64,000 nucleotides of DNA from Ignelater luminosus (GCA_011009095.1 VTPC01090542.1:89732-153731); one strand, 5' to 3'; positions 23,846 through 36,910 are shown, counted from the first letter of the stretch. The notes: a model not told the origin generated them from the sequence alone. Translations and numbers: made by a program.

Positions 23846-24157
23846 TATAATGCTTGTGCGCACAAGCAGATAATACGCTATCGTGCTACCACCCACGTGC
23901 TTTTTTTATTGTGGGTCTGATTCTTCTTATACACTACCTGACTTAAAAAAAATCTGTAATTAAGCAAAATTGAAAGAAAATGACATAATAACAATCTGGA
24001 ATTCCTACTCTCCATTTCTCATTGTACATGCCTATTCATTAAAAAATATTAATACAATTAGCGCGGTATATCCCCTAAATCATAAACCTTGACTACACAG
24101 GAAAAAAACCAGTTATTAGCTAGTTAGTGTAAATAGGTGTAGATTTTAGTAATTTAA

Positions 24158-26151
24158 CCCATCAATGCCTGTGGGATCGATAACGACGAAATCTAGTCTT
24201 AAAGCTGGTACATTGTTCACGGCGGTCTAGAACAACTAATCGCGGTCGACTCATCGCGGAGGTTTCATCGCCAAGACATTTCATTGCCAGTCATTTCATC
24301 GCCGGCCGTTTTATGGCCGCTACGCCTAGTATACGAGTACAACTATCTAGTATTTTTGCAGTATAGTTAGAATGTCATTTTTTTCCTTTTAGACGTGTAA
24401 AAATTAAAACTTTGTAAAAATTTTTTATACTGAAAAACACATTTCTCGTTTTACTTGCATTGAAATTGGCATATCTGGAACTTGTTAACCGCAATAATCT
24501 GAAACTGAAATATACGATTAGTTACATATAGCTACAGGTTTATTAATTAAAATAGCCTTGTAACTTTTAGAAATCAAAATGTACATGCGGCAATGAAACA
24601 GTTAGAAATCAAACAGTTCATATCGATATCATCGTATGCTTACGCCACTCCAGCTCAACGACTTCTAATCACTGCTGGAATTCTAAAAATAATAGAGAAT
24701 TTAAAATAAACAGTTATTGTACCTGATGGAACAATAATAGCGCCACCCCACGGCGTTGGAGACAATGCGGACTGTGGTTCTAGAAACGAAAAAACTAATA
24801 ACCCTGACAATTTAAACCAGACGAGGAATGGAAAGAATGTGATGATGTATCATTTGCAATCTTAGCAAGAAATCCTCGAATAAGTGAGTATGTGAAAACT
24901 TAATGAAGAAAAAGAGGAACTTTTACTCAGTTACTTGCACCATTCCTACGCACCTCAGAAAGTCATCTACTAGAGTTTTTCGGTTAAAGTTCCTGTAAAG
25001 TATTCGAGCAGGTACGTAAGTAAACAGAGAAAACCTGACATGCGTTTATCAGAGTGTCTTCCTGGAAGGGTATGCCTCTTTACCGAGAAGACAAATGCAC
25101 TGAGAAGAGAGTGAAGACGTACATAATCATTTAGTGGCGAAAAAACAGATTTGAAGAAATTTGTAGTATTTTCATGCCGCTGATAACGATAATCTTTCTG
25201 AAAATTATAAGTTCGAAAAAATTTGTTTTTTTATAGATGAAATAAATAAACAGTCTCTGAGAGCAATGATACCATACTATGGCCTAGACAAAAGCAAAAA
25301 GTCTATCTATGGCAAGCCAATCCGTTTTGGATACAAAGCGTGGCTGACAAACTATGGTTTTTGGTGAATTTTGCAAAACTTCTGCAACAACATTTAAAAG
25401 ATAAAAATTTTTTTTTTAATTTAACCTCAAAATTGATTCTAAATCTAGGTGATAACAAACTTGGCGAAACTAGTAAGTACTGTAAGAGAAAATAAAGTGG
25501 ACACATGCCCTTTGAAGAAACTTGCAGAAATAAAAAAATTCAAAACAAGTGAGATAAATAGTGCAGTTGCTACAAATAACAGTATTGTAGGTGTTGTTTG
25601 CAGGAAAGACAACAGTATTGTAACAATAGTTTCGAACAAAAATTGAAAAATGTCGAAAATATTCTGCAAAAAGAGAAGACAAAAGTGGATATTGTTCAAC
25701 CGCCAGCTATAAAATGTCACAACTACTACATGGGAAGTGCGGACCAATCAATATTTCAAACTATAGAATCGCATTGAGAGGGAAAAACTGGCATATACCA
25801 ATTATTATTTACTGGATAATTAATGTATGTGCAACAAACACTTAGATTCTTGCTTTTAAGTATGGATGTACCAAAGGCAATTTGGAATTTAGACGAGACA
25901 TTGCAATTGTGAATTAGGATAAGTAAAATGTATTTTATTTCAATTGAAAATGGATTTTAAAATGATAACATGAATGACCAAAAGGAGACGTGTTGAACCT
26001 AAAAGATTGATAATGACCCACCCTGAAATAGCAGTATTTCTTTTCTTTAAAACAAAAAACGAATTTCTTCATGCCTTAAATAAACCCTAAATAGACACAC
26101 ATTTTAAAATTTTGAAATTTGGCAAAAAACATTAATCTGGGCATTAATGGG
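24158..26151 (+). mobile_element. piggyBac-family transposon remnant, 1994 bp
   Basis: Flanked by TTAA on both sides (24154-24157 and 26152-26155) with matching ends CCCATCAATGCC (left) and, as complement, CCCATTAATGCC (right), the hallmark of piggyBac. Transposase pieces run on the plus strand: SLRAMIPYYGLDKSKKSIYG then KPIRFGYKAW at about 25255-25350, and TVRENKVDTCPLKKLAEIKK with ATNNSIVGVVCRKDNSIVTI at about 25480-25645, followed by YMGSADQSI (about 25730) where the family has YMGGVDRLD. The gene has several stops and frame changes and a weak N-terminal half. It is dead, but its termini are still clear. Confidence 0.88.
24240..24320. repeat. Degenerate 15-17 base tandem motif inside piggyBac left end
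   Basis: Five consecutive variants of TTTCATCGCC: ACTCATCGCGG, GTTTCATCGCCAAGACA, TTTCATTGCCAGTCA, TTTCATCGCCGGCCG, TTTTATGGCCGCTAC. It lies 85-160 bases inside the left end and may be a subterminal repeat for transposase binding, or a short satellite. Confidence 0.6.
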
Positions 26152-26155
26152 TTAA

Positions 26156-27975
26156 CTACAATTAGTAAGGAACTAGGATTATTATTGAAACATTTCGAAA
26201 TTTGCAAAATTAGAACAGATTACACTTTTCTAGTTAATTTAAAGAAAAATCATTGATTGCTTGCTCTACAAAAACTCTTTATTAACTTTTTTTTGTTCTT
26301 TCTTTAATTCTGCCTGTCTGCACGTTTGACTTCAAATACTCCGAAAAAAAATTTAGGACTGATTAGTCTGGAGATCTTGATGATCAAACTTTGAAATTAG
26401 ATGATGTGGAAACATCAGACGTAAAAGATCTGAACTTTGCCAAAAAGTATGTGCAGTAATACAATCTTGTTGATATCAGACATGCGTTCGTCTCATTTTA
26501 TGCAGTTCTAAAGCATCATTACAACATATCTGTCAAAATTGATGGTAACGGTGTGGTTGCTTTCCTTGAAAAAGTATGCCAAAAGTCGGCACTCTGCAAA
26601 ATACTGTCAGGTCTTTATCATGTAGAGCAAAGCTTGGTCAATAATGACAAGTTTGTTTATTGACATTTTCTTATTTTTATTCAAATAATGCTTGATAACA
26701 TAAGTCTGAAACTTGAATTTGAGAAATTTACCACAACTGTCTCTCATTCACTTTAAAATCGCTTTCCTTGCTGATATTCCAACAGTGAAGCAGCATAGTT
26801 GATTCATATGAAAAATGTCTTTTTATCTGTTTAACAGAATGCGCAGTAATGCAACACTTGACTGCAAAAATATTTTGGCCTATTGCCAAGTTATTTATGT
26901 ACAATACACAAAAATTGTTACTTGACAAGACAAGTAATGTAGTATAATTTACTTTTCTTTAACAAGCTTTTAAAAATTAGGCAGTGCTGTTGTTGGATCA
27001 AATGGTTGATGCAGTTTGAGTGTTCAAATTGTATCTTATCTACCTTTGCAAAAACCATACAAGATTACAAAGATGTTCGTGTAGCTTCGAGTATCAAAAC
27101 AATTTTTTGAAATGATGATTGCGTTAATGAGATGGTAAAGTAAATGTGTGAATACCTATCAATATGGGTAACGAGTAAAAGAACTTTGAAGAAAAGTCAA
27201 AAATTGTAGCATCAAGTTACTACAAGTTTAAATGGAAGTCAAGAAATAAATAATTGTTGCAGCTTTCTCTGCCAATAAATGAAGCCAAACAAAACCCTGA
27301 TTTAAATTGACCAAGTTTTGTTTTTGGTTGATGAGCAATTCAATTTTGATTTTCTTTTCTTTGTTTGCACTCGCGTCATTTAATTTTAGAATTGGAGAGA
27401 AGTACATTCTTGATATAACTATTAATGATATAAGTTTTACTATTAGTATTTGCATAATCAGAAATGTTTTTTGTTTCCTTTAGTGTTAGTATCATTTTAT
27501 ATCTTTATTTACTTTGTACTTTGGAATTTCTTTAGGTATTCTATTTTGTTCAGCCAGTCATTTTCAGCAGATGTAAAAATTCATTCTGAAAGTATTTTTG
27601 GACTGAAGAAATCTATTTCTGTTGTAGAAAAGTTACTGATTTTGTTAGAGGCTGTAAAGTTTTCTTCGAATATTTTGATTACTTATTTGAAAATATGTTA
27701 CAACCTAAATTGTTATAAAGCAATGCTGGAAGTTTTTCAGTGTAATGATTTTTCAGAAGACCACATATTTACAATGGAGTTAAATGCAAAACCTGACAAT
27801 TTCATTGTTTCTTTGCATTGTTTGTACATTGCAAAGCAGCTCGATTTTACAAGTTACCTCTAGTGTCTTTAATTAGAGAACTGAAATAAGAATGCAAAAC
27901 AGCGCGAGATACCAATTTACCACAAAGGCAGCATGCCTCCGTAACGTAGTAGTACTGTTGCTGCATTTTTGTTTA
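26156..27975. other. Spacer with unrecognised frames
   Basis: No gene could be named. A 137-codon frame at 27450-27863 lacks a convincing start (it begins at a non-ATG codon) and resembles no family I know; a stretch near 26360-26650 has protein-like runs (KIDGNGVVAFLEKVCQKSAL) broken by stops and may be transposon debris. Confidence 0.35.
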
Positions 27976-27979
27976 TTGT

Positions 27980-28190
27980 ACTACATCGAATTTCGATGTA
28001 TAATGGGAAAAAACAGCGACAAAGACCACGTTGGTGGGTGAAGTGATTTTACGGATATAGTTTATTATAAGATATAGCCTTAGAGTCATTTAACAATATC
28101 GTCAGAAATTCTGTAAGCATCGATCTCAGATACTTAGTTTCATTAATTGAGTTGAGGCCACAACTGCAAATAACACAGGAAAACGCGGCG
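27980..28190 (+). mobile_element. Possible PIF/Harbinger transposase fragment
   Basis: A short stretch reads KKQRQRPRWWVK, then FYGYSLL, IALESFNNIVRNSVSIDLRY and LIELRPQLQ, similar in order to the start of PIF/Harbinger nuclease proteins (RRWWV, then a run ending near L..I.P.L). One stop interrupts it. No termini were found; the match is short and could be coincidental. Confidence 0.4.
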
Positions 28191-28199
28191 CACTAAACC

Positions 28200-31100
28200 A
28201 ACTTAAGACCCGTCAAAACCAAACCTGCAGCTCGCAGCGAGACACTTTTGAGCACGTCAAAAATCCATTACGTGTGTAGCTTATTCTGAGGTAGCCCCAC
28301 GAGAGGCAAGAATCGACTTCGCGAGATAGTCTAGCAAAACATTTTTTGCAATGTGTGTACAAAACTTCAGTATTTCTATGGTTATTGTAACTATTCCGTC
28401 TAAAATGAATAACGTTAACCTCAACTGCATTGGCAACTAACTACACTTGACAATTTATCTTGCTGCAATTTGATTGGTATCATCAAGTAAAGTCTTTTTT
28501 AAAAAAGTTTAAAATGAGCTCATGCAATGACTTAATGCGGAGTTAAAGAATTACGTTCTCAACCTTTAAACTTCAAAGTGACAAAAAGCTACTGGTAACA
28601 AAGCAATTCGTCGCCAACATTACGTATGAAGAATTTTCTAGATTGCATCATTTTATCTGCACAACAGATTTAACTATTGCTGGTGAATTTGAACTACTAA
28701 CCATGACGTCGTTTTAAATTTAACGTAAAAGACTACACTCTGTACCTAATTTGATTGCAATTTGCATGATCTAATTAGATATAGTTACTCTGTCGCCCAC
28801 CCATACTTCAGTAATTTGTCTCAATTCTCAATTCAATCAAGTCTTTTATTTGTCAAAGTTTTGACTTAAAGCATCAGTTATTGGTGCTCTTATTTTATTG
28901 TGGCGCTTAATATAGAATAATTGTCGTTCAGAACAGAAGCCAACATATGAGCAGAGGTTTCTGGCTCTCCGCAGTTAACTCTTTGGGAAATCGAGCTATA
29001 GTCTTCGGTTAACTGCAACTCATCTAATCTATTTAGTAGAAGATAAGCCGGAACGATTTATCAATTACTGAGTTTTTTGAACATTTGTAAAAAAAAACAA
29101 AGCCAGTAATAAATTTGTCCAATTTAAGAAACTTTTTTTTGTCTTACTTGTGTTTTTCTTAATTTTATTATTATTTCTATTGTTCTTCAACATAATAGCC
29201 AGAAAGACGTGAAAAGGTTGAAGATAAAATTTATGAAACGAAATGGTATAGTCAAGTTTAGGAGGTTGGCACGTTTGATTATTTACGAGTAATAAGTTTC
29301 AGAATATTTAAAGAAGAGGGCAACCTAGCAATCGTTTTTGAACACGAACAGAATTCAAGAAAAACTATGGTTGGATTATACCAAGGAAATTATTTCTAGT
29401 TACCTCAATGACCAGAAGGATATTACTTGAATAATGCGAGAAAGATGAATTTAATAAACTTACAAAACACGTGTGGGGGAACAAGAATTAAGTTAGAGAA
29501 ATCTGAATATTATTTGTGGAAATTTCTAGTTGTTGTAACCCGTTATTCCACTATAGATACTAAAACTTTTAGATCATTTGATTTTGCTAAAAAGTGACAC
29601 ATTACAAAAAGAAATGCAACATCTTGTCTAAATGTTTATAGAGACTAAAAAAAATATTTTTTTAATTTTCGGATTTTCTCAGTAATTTTATCTCTAAAAA
29701 GTATTAAGAATTTTTATTCCAGACATTTCAAGAAAACGGGTTAATACAGATATGAATTCGAAAAATCGCAGTGACTGTGTTTGTAAGCCAATCTACTTGG
29801 GATTAGGAAAGACTTCTGGGCAAAAGTCATCTCTAACACACGATGCTAGAACCCAAAGTGACCCACATCTCCATTCAGTGTCCGATGCCACTTTCAGATT
29901 TTGCCCAGCTACCTTTTTCAAACCAATGAAATGCAAAATAAAGCACCATGCAGATGTTACTTTGATTAATAGCATTCACTATTATTCAGATAAGCTTATG
30001 TACAAAAGTTCCGATTTAATTGCTGATTTAAAAAATAAGTGGAGCTATACATCGGCCGCCAATGCAAAATTTTGAAAATAACCTTTGGGTAATGGTAATG
30101 AAGACCCTAGGCAAATTACTTATTACCTTCTAAAACTAAAAATCTTACCCTACATAAGTTTTGTCATGCGCTTGATACACACTGATGCAAAAGCTTCCCA
30201 GGAGAGGTCATAGAAAGGTATTTATTGTAAAATACTGTAACCTACATCACACTTTAGGTTAGATAACAAAAAAGGTTAATACGACTTTCCGTTCTAAAAA
30301 TGCCAGAAAGCTTAGTTTTTATTTCAAGAGGGTAGAAGAGATAAAACAAAAGCGAATCTGATAAATCACTGAGCTTTTGAGAAAGAACTATTCTATAAAC
30401 ATCTAGTAATTTGGGTAAATTTTAAGATTTCTGTGCATTTTTCACTTCACATCAAACCAGATAGTATACAGTGACGGTTTTTTGTTTTCGAGCGGCGGTC
30501 TGTGATAAACTGTGATAGGGGATAGCGAAATTGTTCAACAATTTCTTATATCTATGTTATATGATAATAATAGAGAAAGGATTTTTAAGAGCTATTATAA
30601 ACTGACTGATTGTATGCAGTTCCAAAAAACTGTGATAAATGCTTTCTGGATTTTTTTACATTAAATAAGATTTCTGCAGCTTATGTATTTTAGAACACTA
30701 CTATTGTTGCCTTTGCAAATTGAATTTTTGTATGATTCTTTCAATTTATGTACTATGGACGTTAATTGCTAAACAGATTGAACTTTTCTAATACAAATAA
30801 CAAAACAAAATTTAAGAAATGTATCTCCATCTACACAGATATTTTTGAACTCGTTTCTCAACTGTTTTTCAACAAAATATTCCATTTAATTAATAAAAAC
30901 TGGTTTATCAAGAGCAGTTCGTGTCGTTATTATTGCATGTGCTTAGAATAACGGTATGTAACGTATGTTTGTATTTTTTATTTATTTATTATTTTTTTTA
31001 TTTATCGTGATAGTTCAATTTAATTTTAAATATTATTATCTCTAAGTATGAAAAAAGAACGCTTTAAAGTATAACAACTACAGTACATTTAGTAATTATT

Positions 31101-31425
31101 ACAACAATTTCATAAAAATTATTCGATTACTAGATGTTGAAGTAGAATGGGTTGCATAACCACATTAACTTATGTTACCTTATCTGGGGCAATTGAAAAA
31201 AATTTTTATTCGAATTGTTTGACTATATGGATTTTGATTGTCGTATAAGTAATTCAACAGAGAATATTGCATTTATATTGTGTAAATTTTACTGTAGCAA
31301 TACTCTGCAACATCGTACCCCAATTAATTTACATTAATGCAGACCACGTACCATTACGTAAATTAAACGTGCCATCAATGCCCTATACTTCACACTGCAA
31401 TAAGAGCATGTAGTGAGGATGATTT
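28200..31425. other. Spacer, nothing recognised
   Basis: Mostly AT-rich. A 107-codon plus-strand frame at 29752-30075 (with an overlapping minus-strand frame at 29793-29975) lies in locally GC-richer sequence and could be an old exon or transposon piece, but I recognise neither. Confidence 0.35.
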
Positions 31426-31432
31426 TTTTTAC

Positions 31433-31440
31433 TATATAAA
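31433..31440 (+). promoter_or_regulatory. TATA box of cuticular gene 3
   Basis: TATATAAA, 106 bases upstream of the start codon at 31546. Confidence 0.75.
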
Positions 31441-31545
31441 CCCCCAATTTAATACAGTTCGATAGAGTAAAAGATTAATCAACAGTGTTAACATTAAGTT
31501 AACTGTGTTCTTATCCACCTTCGATTAAACTTCATAACTTTAAAA

Positions 31546-32241
31546 ATGTTCAAAAGTGTAAGTGAATTTAAGTGTCCATTTAGGAATTAATAAAACACAA
31601 AATCGGATTTAGACATAAACTATTTTAATTCTAGATTATTTTGAAAATAAGTGTGTGAATATCAAAAGTTTTTCTAAAACTATTTTGTGGTATTAATAAG
31701 ATTAAAGATATTAAAAAGTGTCCATTTTCAGGTTCTCGTTTTCGCTACTCTCGCCGTTTTCGGAACCCTAGCCGCTCCAAAAGCAAAACCAAGTGGTCTT
31801 GCAGCTTATGCAGCAGCCCCAGTAGTAGCAGCAGCTCCAGTAGTTGCACCAGCCGTTGTAACAGCTCAAAGTTCCCAAGTTATTGCCAGAAATTATAATG
31901 CTCTTGCTGCACCTTTAGTCGCTGCCGCTGCTCCCTTCGCCGTCGCTGCACCATTGCGTGCAGCTCCAGTTGTAGCCGCTGCTGCCGCTCCTTATGTTGC
32001 TTCACCCTATGTAGCTGCTCCATATGCTGCCCCATACGCCGCTGCTCCGTATGCCGCTGCTCGGTATGTCGCTGCCCCATACGCCGCTGCCCCATACGCC
32101 GCTGCCCCATACGCCGCTGCCCCATATGTCGCTGCCCCATATGCCGCTGCTCCATATGCTGCTGCACCTTACCTAGGAGCTCCAGTTGTAGCACGCACCG
32201 CTGCTTCTCTTGTTGCTGCTCCAGGAGCTGTAGTGGTTTAA
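31546..32241 (+). CDS. Cuticular protein 3, Ala/Pro/Tyr-rich with APYAA repeats
   Basis: Two-exon gene for a predicted 173-residue exoskeletal protein, the only plus-strand cuticular gene here. Exon 1 is 31546-31557 (MFKS), the intron 174 bases with GTAAGT and TTTCAG ends, exon 2 31732-32241. The joined N-terminus MFKSVLVFATLAVFGTLAAP is a signal peptide, likely cut before APKAKPSG. The middle carries AAPVVAAAPVVAPAVVTAQS and NYNALAAPLVAAAAPFAVAA. Residues about 91-151 are tandem APYAA and AAPYV repeats that place tyrosines regularly, useful for cross-linking of cuticle; the end is VAAPGAVVV. A 15-base unit (GCTGCCCCATACGCC) is repeated exactly at 32071-32115. It resembles Ala-rich, AAPA/AAPY-type insect cuticular proteins. 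An ATTAAA signal follows at about 32332. The frame continues upstream into the intron, but the splice gives a far better signal peptide. Confidence 0.9.
32071..32130 (+). repeat. 15-base coding tandem repeat in cuticular gene 3
   Basis: Three identical units GCTGCCCCATACGCC and a fourth variant ending TATGTC, coding AAPYA. Surrounding units are diverged copies. Confidence 0.85.
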
Positions 32242-32349
32242 ATATTCTTGATCCGTTTTTGTTTTTTAATTTTGTATAGTATGTTGTTTTTACGATGATT
32301 TTACTGCTGTAAAATGGTTTTCTTTTGCTTAATTAAATGAGCACTAATT

Positions 32350-35300
32350 GTTGTTTCTGAGTATTACATTTTGCTTTTTATTTAGTGATCTAAAATGGCC
32401 CAATAGCGTTTTGTTAACAAAAACAAGACTGCTTTAACTAAAAACATAATTACTTTCTAGTGTTTAATTTGAAAAAAACGAAAAAGAGAGCTTTCCAGAA
32501 GATCTCAATAAATATTAGTAGTATAAGTCATTTTTGAGCAAAATAAAAAGGCAACGATGCATAAAATAAACTTTCTAAATATAAAAATGATGTTAAACAA
32601 AAATATGCATGTATCACTATTACATTTAAAGATAGCTGTTTTCAAGAAAATACTTGCATTTGTTTCGTGCTAAAAAAAATATAGAGCTTTGGTTTCAATT
32701 TTGTACAAGACATGATGCAAACTCATGAACTCTAATTCAAAAATGGTTTAGATTTTATTTAGATCTTATGTTTAAAGCCATTTTACAGTGTGCCAAAAAT
32801 CTTTAAGTAATAGAGCTTAATTTTTGTAGGCCCATTTGCACAGAACTTGCCTAAATTTAGGAAAAGCAAAGCGATAACCAATTATAATAACATTCAATTA
32901 TTTCAAAAGTAACATTTAAAAAAAATTAAGCAGAACCAAGGAGCGAAAAGCACTTTCTCGAATTTTATGTACTGGAAATTATAGGGTAGATAAGTATTAG
33001 CTAATTCTTTTATGAGTTAGTCAGTCTCATTCTAATTTTATTTTAGGTATCAATTGACATAAATGTTGTCGTATAAATGTCAATGTCTGACTAGAAGATG
33101 GCTTTAATAAACAGCTTTCCATCCAAAGCTGAGTTTGGCCAGTTGTCAGCTTTCAACTTGGCCACCTTGTGGTAAGGCGCTTATGTTCTTTCAACACTTT
33201 TGGAATAGATGTGGGAGTGATCCCTTGTAACTTTGCTCTTCTATAACCTTCTTAAGAGACTTGAACATGGGTGTAACTGCTTTCTCCAACGATCCACCTT
33301 CAATCGGTAAATTTAACAAGAGAGCTAGACTGTTTAAATTTGATAATAGCAAATAACAAATTAGCAATCATCTATGTTGGTTTAAGCTTTCTAGCATTGA
33401 TATTCAGATATTTTATATTAATAGGCATTTTGGGCCGATTGCACTAACGATTTAGTTAGTAGTAGATTTAAACAAAATGTTCTTCAAACCAATATCACTG
33501 CATGTGACTTGCCAATCACGTTGTTATTAATCATTGTATGGTTTGAAAAGTTTTCAGATAATTGTGATACAAAAGAAAATTTCAATCAAATAATTGCAGT
33601 TTGATATTTATTTCAAGACTCTGACAAAAACAAGAAAAGTTACATTGATTAAATATTTATTCCAAACCATCCAACGTATCAAGCTGCTTAAGTAATTTTA
33701 TTCCTAAAGCACTTTCCTCATCTAGATTTTCATACAATTTGCCTTTCAAGTTATGTATTTGCAATTCTAATTTCATTTTAATCAGAAATAACATAACAAA
33801 AACAGTTTTAACCTAGAAAAAAGTAAATTTAAACAAACCATTACAATATATTTACTTAGTTTTACACAATTATTAGTATCAAACTTCATAGACAAACAGA
33901 CCCCATCTTATGTATAGTAGAAAGTTTGTAGGACAAAGGACAAAATTACTGCAATGTTTCTTGTTTCAGGTACTACTTTGTAAAAGACGAGACTTGATTT
34001 CTAACAGTGTCAAGAATTTTTACCCCTTTTACTTGACCATGGTATGTTTACTGCAAGCTTTTGGAGCATACTGTAAGATGTTATGCTTAGTAACAGACTA
34101 ACATCCATTGGAACTTTTTCTAATATTTGCTAATGGTTGAATTTCATGGTATTAAGACAGATGATAGCCTAAGCTAGATTAAATATGGTACATGTAGTCT
34201 CAAAAAACTGTTTAGCTAGGAGAAGATTCAACGGAGGACAAACTTAACTCTAAAATGTCAAAATATGTTTTAAATACCAAAATCATAACAGAAGTTAGAA
34301 ACGACTGTTTTGTTTAGAAACCAAGAAAAATAACCAGGGGCACGTCAAATGGGAAATCTTCATAATTTCGATAAAACCACCCAAATTATAAAAGTACCAA
34401 GAAGAAATAAAATCAAAAAGAGATGAATTTGAAGTTTTGATGCCATAACACTAAAGACAGGAAAAAGTGTTCTGGTCAAAAAATTTTATCTTCTTTGTGG
34501 CTTTTGATCCAAACTATGTTCCAAAATTAGTAGCATCTTTTGAGATTGTTCATGATTCTTTCTAGTATTAGTGCTTTTACTTTTGCTGTGGTAAATTGTT
34601 TTGGTCTAGACAAATTTTAAAAACAGTTAGAGGTATTATTATATTTATTCCCAAGATATGTAAGCCATCTTTGCAGAACAGGCGTTGTACCATACTCTTA
34701 GTATGAAGATTTGAGTACAATCTTAATCTTAGTGTGTTAGTAATTTAAACTAGATGTAGTATACAATAGAGAAGCAAATTTTAGTTTAACATGCCATGTT
34801 GAGTAGTTTACAATTTAGCAATTCTTTAAAATCTGGATAATTATCCAAAAAATTGGTTTTAGAAGTAAATACTTTTCATAGAGAGCTATGTCATGTTACA
34901 CAATGTGTGTTGAATATTTTACAGAAATATGTTTTCAAGGTATCATCCTATGGAAAAACGATGCAAGAAGATAAAATGGAAGCTATGATCTTAAATATTT
35001 GGTTCCAACCCTTTTAGGGTTTTTATAGTAAAAAAAAGCTGAAAAAATATAATACCGTGTTAAACCTATTAGTGAGAAGAAATTATGTCAAATAATGATT
35101 ATTTAACCTTCAGGATCTAGTAGCAAGTACAGTTTATTATTAGATTTTATTCCATTTAAACTAAATGTATCTTAAAAGGGTTTTTGACAAGTACACAGTT
35201 GTGCAAACCATTGAAGGCAAAGGTAACCCATTTTGTTCAAGGTTTTTGCAGAACTGCCCAGTAGCTTAAAATAAGGGTATATTTTGGTATACTTCTGGTT

Positions 35301-35985
35301 TCTCTTTAACAAATGGTATATCGAGTTTAAATGATGAATTGGATTAGGTCAAAAACGTTTGAACAGTTCATTTTTTTATTACTACTTTGCATTAGAGTGA
35401 GATAACAATGCTTTTTATACCTTTAAAATATATATTCTTTCACATTTTGAAGTTTACTATAGAATCCAGCAATCAACATACCATAGTTAACTGAATTATA
35501 AGTGTAACAAGCAGTAAAGAAGATGCCACAACACTATAGATGCCCAGTGCCAATATTTTGTCTTCACACCCTTTCATTTTAAATGTCCATGTTAAGCTGA
35601 TGACATAAAAGTTGATTACCAAAAGTGGCAGGACAAAAAATTAACTGCCCAAAGATGATTAAACAGATGCTTCTTTTTAATTACAAAAAATAACAAAGTT
35701 GGTCACTAAACAATAAACATCAATATTTTTCAAAATACCTGAACTATTTACAAGGACCAGATCAGAAATAACAAAGCTTCTTTTAAAAGTCACCATTGTG
35801 GTGACAATTTTATAAAGCTCTTAAAGCCTTAGGCACAGAAAACGTGGGCCCTAACTTAGTCTACCATGAAACTTGAAACCGCATATAATCTTAAATTTGT
35901 CATGCTGTTGGTTAGCTTGCTACTAGAGTAATAATAATTAATGCAATAGACCAGACATAATATTCTCTGATTTAGAACTTAATTT
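32350..35985. other. Spacer, nothing firm
   Basis: No gene recognised. On the minus strand near 33090-33310 a run reading PIEGGSLEKAVTPMFKSLKK and KVIEEQSYKGSLPHLFQ looks coding but has no family match; it may be a fragment of a decayed gene or transposon. Confidence 0.35.
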
Positions 35986-35989
35986 TTTT

Positions 35990-36500
35990 TCTATGTTTTT
36001 CAAGAATAATACGTGATTTAAAACAATATCGTTCGTCTATGAAGTTTCCTTGAACAATATGGAAGTCGGTGCGTCATACAAAGATACTTCTGCCCAAACC
36101 ATAATACCGCCTTAATAGCTTTAATCTTGCCCCGAGCACCACCCTCTGCCTTCGATGGGGTGGTGTTTTTGCCAGACATCTCAGGGGACTATATGATGCT
36201 AGTTCTATCTCGTATAACCGATTTTGTACGGTTTGCTCGGATACCCTTAGACTTGTCGAATTTTGAAGTTCCTGCTGCAAGTGTCTAGCAGTAAGAAATG
36301 GGCGCATTCTGTCATTAATTATTAAAAACTGATTTTTGCCGAGGTGTCGTAATGCGAGAGGATTCATTTTCCGGTCTTTTAGAGGTGTTTCCAGTTTTTC
36401 GGAAGCAAACCAGTACACGGGACACAATACTCTGTGAGCATCGTAACAAATCTGCAATATCAACCTGTCGTTCTTCTCTTTGCTGCAAATGAATGGCAAT
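35990..36500 (-). mobile_element. Tc1-like transposase fragment
   Basis: Minus-strand debris of a Tc1-like element. The frame at 36074-36499 carries RPFLTARHLQQELQ and LRVSEQTVQNRLYEIEL followed by PPHRRQRV, the paired-like DNA-binding region of Tc1 transposases. Just after its end FHIVQGNFIDERYC resembles the later Tc1 segment with VQGN..A.RY.DE, so the catalytic middle including the first acid has been deleted. No inverted repeats were identified. Non-functional. Confidence 0.65.
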
Positions 36501-36504
36501 TAAC

Positions 36505-36910
36505 TTGTTTTGGTGTCAAATGTTGTCTTTCTATTGAAACTCTCCAAGATATTTAACAATAAGTCTTACAAAGAATTAAAAATAATAATAAACTTGACCG
36601 TTACAATCAACGTGTTTTCCATAAACTTTGAAACAATTGATGTTTTTTAACAGACAACGTCTGCATTACTGTAATTGTGTGGAAGATATTTACTTGATCC
36701 AATGTTCATTTAATAGCTGCATTCGCACGTTTTGGAAATCTGCAGATTCATACAATTACAATATCCCTGCTCATTTTTGAGTAGTTTACATAAAACTGTT
36801 CATCTCGAAACGGTTTTGCTTTTCAAATGTTATCAATCGATGATATAATCTTTTATTATAGTTCTTAAATTTAGTCAATATCAAGGTTATTAATGTTCAT
36901 CACTATCAGG
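36505..36910. other. Spacer, nothing recognised
   Basis: AT-rich sequence without a readable domain. Confidence 0.4.

Noticed and set aside
27450-27863. 137-codon plus-strand frame
   Set aside because: Long for this AT-rich DNA but starts at a non-ATG codon, is Phe/Leu/Ile-rich as expected from T-rich sequence, and matches no family.
29752-30075. 107-codon plus-strand frame and its antisense partner
   Set aside because: Both strands are open in a slightly GC-richer patch; neither translation was recognised, so no gene is claimed.
31880-32194. Minus-strand 104-codon frame rich in HMGQR repeats
   Set aside because: Antisense shadow of the APYAA repeats of cuticular gene 3.
33090-33310. Minus-strand coding-like run with EGGSLEKAVTPMFKSLKK
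   Set aside because: No family match and ends at a stop; noted only in the spacer entry.
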